Of a stretch of DNA of 64,000 nucleotides, positions 58,840 through 64,000 are shown in pieces (positions within the stretch are counted from its first letter, which is position 1; each line of letters begins with the position of its first letter). The stretch is from contig OX578145.1 in the NCBI GenBank assembly GCA_951213105.1, positions 120,695,524-120,759,523 on the forward strand, written 5' to 3'. A program made the translations under genes and the position numbers. Source of the DNA: Amaurobius ferox (Eukaryota > Arthropoda > Arachnida > Araneae > Amaurobiidae). The notes under the pieces are model-generated. The model did no database searches, was not told the DNA's origin, and saw nothing but the letters and a program-made list of their open reading frames with translations.

Positions 58840-59345
58840 TGGGATTAGTGATTCGGGATTATTGTTATTTTGACAAAAATTTTAGAAACTCGTGTGTTGT
58901 AGCATGTGTAATATTTACGGAGGGTTATTGATATTTTCAATTTATCACGTCATCTGCTTTATTTTGGAAAATGTTTTTTAAACTCATATTGTAATACAGG
59001 TAATCTTCTAACACACGGACATATCTTCTAATCTACGACTATATAAATTGTACGGGTATATTTTTCCATACAATTTTAACGCTTTCATTTTGGCATATAT
59101 TGGAATCAATTACAGCCTCCAGGTTTACATATCATGAGATTATTGATATTTTCAATGTATTACATCATCTGTTTTATTCTGGCAAAGATTTTAGAAACTC
59201 TTACGTTGTAGTACGTGTAGTCTTCTACTAATACACAAGGATATCTTCTAATGTTCGCGAATATAAGTAGTACGGATCCTATATAATTTTAGTGCTTTTA
59301 TTTTACATATATTGATTCAATTTCATATTTTTGTAAATGTGTTTA
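58840..59345 (+). repeat. Tandem units of about 235 bp
   Basis: TTATTGATATTTTCAATTTA.. / ATTATTGATATTTTCAATGT then CATCTG.TTTATT and ATATCTTCTAAT occur at about 58925 and 59143, with a partial third at 61422. No function apparent. Confidence 0.7.
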
Positions 59346-59739
59346 CAAACGGAATCAGGGTGTTTTATTCTTCAGATCTGCCCGTGAAGATAATTTTGTA
59401 TAGAGAGATTAGATATTCTTAAACTTCTTTCTAGGAACATTAAATTAAATAGTTTAATAGAATATTTTGATTAACAATGTCATTTAGTATACTATAGGAA
59501 ATTGCACATGATTGTGAATATTAAGATTTTTTATATTATATACTCCGTACAAAGTTACTATACTATATCCGTAGTATATCCGTACTGTTAGTCTATATAA
59601 ATAAAATAAAAAATCTGAGTGTGAGTTTGTGTTTGTGTCATCATCACGGGAGAAAGAACAGCTGCACAGAATTTCATGAAATTTTTTGAGTATCCATGAC
59701 ATATCCCCACATAAAATTTAGTTCAAGGATAATAATAAA

Positions 59740-61052
59740 CAAGAAAGATCAATCACGTTTAAAGCATTGATTATGAAACACTTTCCAACTTCAATGCAAT
59801 TTTATTTAAACAAGTCTAAAATGCAATACATTCCTCGGCAATATTTTAAAACTTATCACAATACTACATTAATTTATTATACTTAAAAACTTAAACCTTC
59901 ATAGGAAAAAATGAACTTCATTCAAATGACGGCATTGAAATATAAATTGCCTGGTTTAAACATCTCTAAAATGCGATACATTCCTCGGTAATAATTTTAG
60001 AATTATCATAATACTACGATAATTTATTATATTTGAAAACTTCATCGAAAACAACTGAAATTCATTCAAATGACGTCATAGAAAAAATAACACGCCTAGA
60101 TCTCTCTATAAAAGCAGCATTTCATTCATAACCAATTTCCCATTCATTTAATTCATCACAATACTATAATAATTTATTTTATTTAAAAATAAAAAACAAT
60201 GGAGCTACAAGTAATTAAACTCTATGCTTAAAACTTCATCGAAAAAAATCGTCCTTCTCTTTGTAAAATCAATGAATATTTCATTCATATCAGCTATACA
60301 GACTCCATGAGCTAAATAATTTTGTGTTAGAGAAATACAGCAATTCTAATACAACTCATTCTACATATTTTGCTGTTTACATTTTACATAAGTGAAAAAT
60401 AGGCTTCGTTGTAGAAATAATCAAATTTGGATGAACATTTTAACTCAAATATATTGCAATTGCGTTGTTTCAGTATGTAGATGTACAGAATTTAAGCAAA
60501 AATTAAGTGGTTTTAGGACGGATACAACACTCAATATGAATTAAAAAGAACTATAAAAATCACGATATTGAGACTAGATGGATTTCATATATCATTTTGA
60601 AGTGAGTCACGTGATCTTTTCATATCATGGTCACGTGATCGCATCATATAAGAGGTGTAATTATTATTTTAATTTTTATTTAAAAAACTACTGAATATAT
60701 TTCTCTGAATTTTTTTTATATATTTTATGGAACAATTTGAATATTACCTAAAATTTTCGAAGCAATTTGTGAATTTTAAATCCGCTTAAAAAATGTTTGA
60801 AAAATTAGGTCCCATAAGGCTCAATGTATTTCATTTTTTCAACCCGGGTTCAATCCAAAACTAATTAGGTGATATTATTCCTTTATATTACCATAGGTTC
60901 TACAGACCGTTTGAACAACATACTAAAATTTCATTTTGATTAAGTCATTTTTACGGTAGTTATCGTGCTAACGTACAGACAGACAGACAGAAAGACTGAC
61001 AGAATGAAAAAAGTCATAAACACTTTTCAACTTTGTTGTAAAGTGTTAAAAA
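59740..61052 (+). mobile_element. HINE-C copy, longest uninterrupted one
   Basis: CAAGAAAGATCAATCACG at the start, CACTTTCCAACTTCAATG subterminal repeat, AACCCGGGTTC near 60840, a CAGACAGACAGACAG tract and the 3' hairpin CACTTTTCAACTTTGTTGTA, AAGTGTTAAAAA. It serves as the reference for nested copies. Confidence 0.88.
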
Positions 61053-61573
61053 CAAAATCCCATAAAGATAGAATTATCAAAAAATATTTTTTCACGCATT
61101 TATTTAAAAAAAAAAGAAGTTTATATCATGTTGTTAAGCGACGGAATAAAACCCAATGAGTTTCTACAATTCGAATAAAGAATACATCATGTTGTTAAGT
61201 AACGGAATTAAATCCTATCGATTTATACAACAGATTGGTTTGAAAAAAATATCATGTTGCTAAGCAACGGAAATAAATCCTATGAGTTTATATGGCAGAC
61301 GATTTTTATTAAGTTTTTTCCGATTTCAATTAAGAAATATATATAGAAGTGAATTTTATGGGAATTACATTTTTGATTGGATTACATCAATTACGGTTTT
61401 CGGGTTCGAAGGATAAGGGGATTATTGATATTTTCAATTTCTGAAGTAATTTATTTTTCTTTTTGGGGACAAAAATGTTCCAAACCCATATATTGAGTTT
61501 AGCGAATTGTTGAAACAGAATAAAAAAAGGTACAGGCCTTACATTTTGGCATGTACAGCTGCGGAAAAAGAAA
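61053..61573 (+). repeat. Three units of about 65 bp around X-box-like palindromes, then spacer
   Basis: ATCATGTTGTTAAGCGACGG (61126), ATCATGTTGTTAAGTAACGG (61185) and ATCATGTTGCTAAGCAACGG (61251) each begin a unit followed by AATAAA.CC(T)ATGAGTTT. The third holds the exact palindrome GTTGCTAAGCAAC. Confidence 0.7.
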
Positions 61574-62675
61574 TCTGATGTCGGCAGCACATGACTTTCC
61601 CTGCAGACTCAAATTCATATTTTCTTTATTTCTTTAATAATTCATTAGATTGAGTAGTTTAATTGCACCAAATAACACTAAATTTGCATTTTTAATTCAA
61701 TTTTTGTTTTTATTTGGTAATTGGACATTTTCCCGAAATCGGCGTAACAAACATGAAAGAAATCTCAAATATCTTGAGAACGGTTAGTCCTAAAGCATAA
61801 TGGAGTGTGTTATATTCTTTTCCTCATCAAAAATTGCGTATAAAACAAGAATTTAATTGATAGATTTGAGCATATGTAGTCTTTTTTTTTAGATTTTTGC
61901 GATTTTTGCGAGCCATTTCGTAAAAAAAGGCAGGTTGTTCTTCTCCGAATTGTACTAAAATCTAATCAATACCAAAGTATCCCATAAGTACCTTATCTAC
62001 CAAATTTTGTGAAATTTGGTCAATTACTATTTTAGCTAGTGTGGATAAATGAAATTTTAGCGAGCCATTTCCTAAAAAGGGTGTTCTTTTCCGAATTGTG
62101 CCAAAATCTAAACAGTACCAGGATCGACCACAAGTGATTTATGTACCAAATTTTATGAAATTTAGTCGATTAGTTGAGTTACAGTGGAAATATACAATTT
62201 TTGCGGGCCATTTCGTTAAAAAGGCAGGTTGTTCTTTTTCGAATCGTATCAAAATCTAATCAGCACCAGGGTGACCTACAAGTGACCCTTGTACCAAATT
62301 TTGTAAAATTTGATCAATTAGTTTTTCAGTTACAGTGGATAAAGGCAATTTTTGAGGGTCGTTTCGCAAAAAAAGGCGGGTTCTGTATTTACAAATCATA
62401 CCAAACACTAATAAGCACCAGGGTCACATCCAAGTGACTTACCTACCAAATTTTATGAAATTCGGTCCATTAGTTTTTGAGTTAGAGTGGATACATATAT
62501 TGCACAGACACACAGACACACAGACAGACACACACACAGATGTCACGCTAAAAACAGTTTTTTCGTATTCTAGAGGTCTTGAAACGTGTAGATCCGTCAA
62601 AAACTCGAGTTGCGATTTTCGACATGATTCCAATACTTTCCCTATACATTAATATGTATTGCAGGGAAAGTAAAA
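61574..62675 (+). mobile_element. HINE-B copy, longest one
   Basis: TCTGATGTCGGCAGCACATG, ACTTTCCCTGCAGAC at the start. TGTATTGCAGGGAAAGTAAAAA at the end. The GGCCATTTCG.AAAAA...AAATTTTGT.AAATTTGGTC module is repeated four times in this copy (about 61910, 62060, 62200, 62365), against two in other copies. Confidence 0.88.
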
Positions 62676-63037
62676 AACGTCCCACACTCTGTTAATCTAG
62701 CATCGTTCATCGCAGAAAAAATTGAAAGATACCATTCGATTAGGAATAACATCCTCTACAAATTAATGTGAATAAAATTTGCATAAAGAGCCGTCTTCAT
62801 ATCGACACGCGCACAAACTTTGAAATTTTCAATGGCAACACCCAATTTTGATTTCACCCACAAGTTCTAGATCCCCAAATTAGTCTAAATTCAAATTTTC
62901 ACTACGTTTCTATCTTTATATCCGAAGATATTCAATATTCCGGAATGTGCAATTTTCTGGGATCAGCTCCATATTGAAAACCGCAATTTGAAGAGGGATG
63001 TTTCGTTGATTGACCACAGCACTGTTGTAAATTATTG
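62676..63037. other. Unassigned spacer
   Basis: Nothing recognisable. Mildly richer in C than neighbours. Confidence 0.35.
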
Positions 63038-63300
63038 AACTATCCTCTTGGCATTCAGCATTATGGCTGACCTCACTGCCAAAGGGTCGCAGGTTCGATT
63101 CCTGTATAAGAGGATGAGCATTTTCATGTCTGCGTATGGTGTTGTCTTATGTGTGTATGTGTTACTAAAGCAGTGGGCCTGTAATGGGTAGGATTATGTG
63201 AGCCTCAAATAGGGCACGATTATTAGGGGTAAAATGCCATACTGGGCACGTAGCTAAAAACTAATGGGGCATTCGTGCCAGGGTCAATAAAAGAAAGAAG
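63038..63300 (+). mobile_element. tRNA-derived SINE (SINE-3)
   Basis: 63038-63112 folds like a tRNA: CCTCTTG pairs with TAAGAGG (one G-U), box A TGGCATTCAGCATTATGG, T-arm with exact box B GGTTCGATTCC. The anticodon loop would be too large for a working tRNA. A body of about 180 bp follows, ending in an A/G-rich tail (AATAAAAGAAAGAAGAAATG). No target duplication seen. Confidence 0.75.
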
Positions 63301-64000
63301 AAATGAAGAAGAATGAAATGTTTATTTTCAAATGTTATTTTATAATTCTGTTCCTCGCGTCAAGTGCCGAAGCATACGCACAATATATAGTCGAAGCATA
63401 GGCATTTATAACAAACCGGACTTTCAAACATATATACCACAGTAAAACTTAAAATAAGATTGTTATTAGGTGTGATAACTCTGCTTTGTAATACAGTTAA
63501 ATAAGCGAAAATAAATTGAGAATAAAATTATAGAATCATTTTACATTTGAATAAGAGGTTCTTAGGCTGTTGTAATAACTATCACACTTAACCGAAATTA
63601 TGCAAATTCGTCTTTTGATGTAAAGCTACGTGTTATGGTGTTTAGTATCACATAATGTTATAATTTGTTATTGTTTTATATAATTTTTTTTTATTATAAA
63701 TTATCACATTTTGTGGGCGATTTCACCTCGCAGTAGCTCCGGAACAGACAGTAATATAAGTAGATCTCATTTATAACAATACAAGTTTTCAGCCTTCAAT
63801 ACAGTAGTAGAATTGCGTTGATTAGGTTGCATACAACACTGCTATACAACACAGTTTATATAAAGTTTTTATTAAAACTGGGTAAAAATAAATGCCAGTT
63901 TTCTTAAATAAAGATTAACTTACAATTAATATAACTTTTTCAAATTAGTCATGTTTTTAAACTAATATACGACCCCTAAAATCATCTTGATACTGAATAT
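63301..64000. other. Unassigned AT-rich stretch
   Basis: No gene, repeat or RNA recognised. GAAGCATA.GCA occurs twice near 63370-63400. Confidence 0.4.

Noticed and set aside
63038..63112. A functional tRNA gene
   Set aside because: Acceptor, T-arm and boxes A/B fit, but the anticodon loop is about 10 nt and a SINE body follows directly.

Overview
The window looks like a repeat-dominated, AT-rich arthropod genome segment; a spider or other arachnid is possible, but that is a guess. The arthropod call rests on TATA plus TCAGT-type initiators in the LTRs and on the repeat styles. I see no convincing host gene with exons. Almost everything that can be named is a transposable element or its debris, often nested.

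Gypsy-1 (1-5764, minus strand) is a Ty3/Gypsy LTR retrotransposon that runs off the left edge. Its 5' LTR (about 4224-5764) has inverted ends TGTTG...CAACA, a TATA box and initiator motifs. A primer binding site close to tRNA-His, gag and a pol broken by one nonsense codon follow. The Gag N-terminus carries a domain that closely resembles the N-terminal appended domain of cytosolic asparaginyl-tRNA synthetase. This is the most unusual protein-level observation here.

Gypsy-2 (27907-36168, plus strand) is a complete and apparently intact Ty3/Gypsy element. Its two 899-bp LTRs differ at one position that I can see, and it has a perfect 5-bp target duplication (ATATC). In both elements gag ends at U UUA AAC UAA, a textbook -1 frameshift heptamer in the correct frame. 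In Gypsy-2 it is followed, after 6 nt, by a 10-bp stem that can form a pseudoknot.

Most of the rest is built from three families of about 0.8-1.3 kb non-coding elements, here called HINE-A, HINE-B and HINE-C. All share one plan: a short 5' hairpin, a subterminal inverted repeat, a body, a microsatellite, a 3' hairpin and an A-rich end. The plan resembles Helentron-associated/DINE-1-like non-autonomous Helitrons. The subterminal repeat differs between families but matches the 3' hairpin arm in each. About 27 copies or fragments are present, and several nested copies let the insertion sites be read directly. No Rep/helicase gene is in the window.

Other items: a decayed Tc1-like transposon (22703-24241), an IS630/mariner-type transposase remnant (about 39617-40330), a hAT/BED-finger remnant (about 24986-25250), several tRNA-derived SINEs (6841, 7765, 9477, 63038), an older repeat family D with GTTGCTCG at its end that hosts Gypsy-2, a 1.8-kb higher-order tandem array (55735-57560), smaller tandem repeats, and microsatellites. 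The remaining unique stretches show nothing I can identify.
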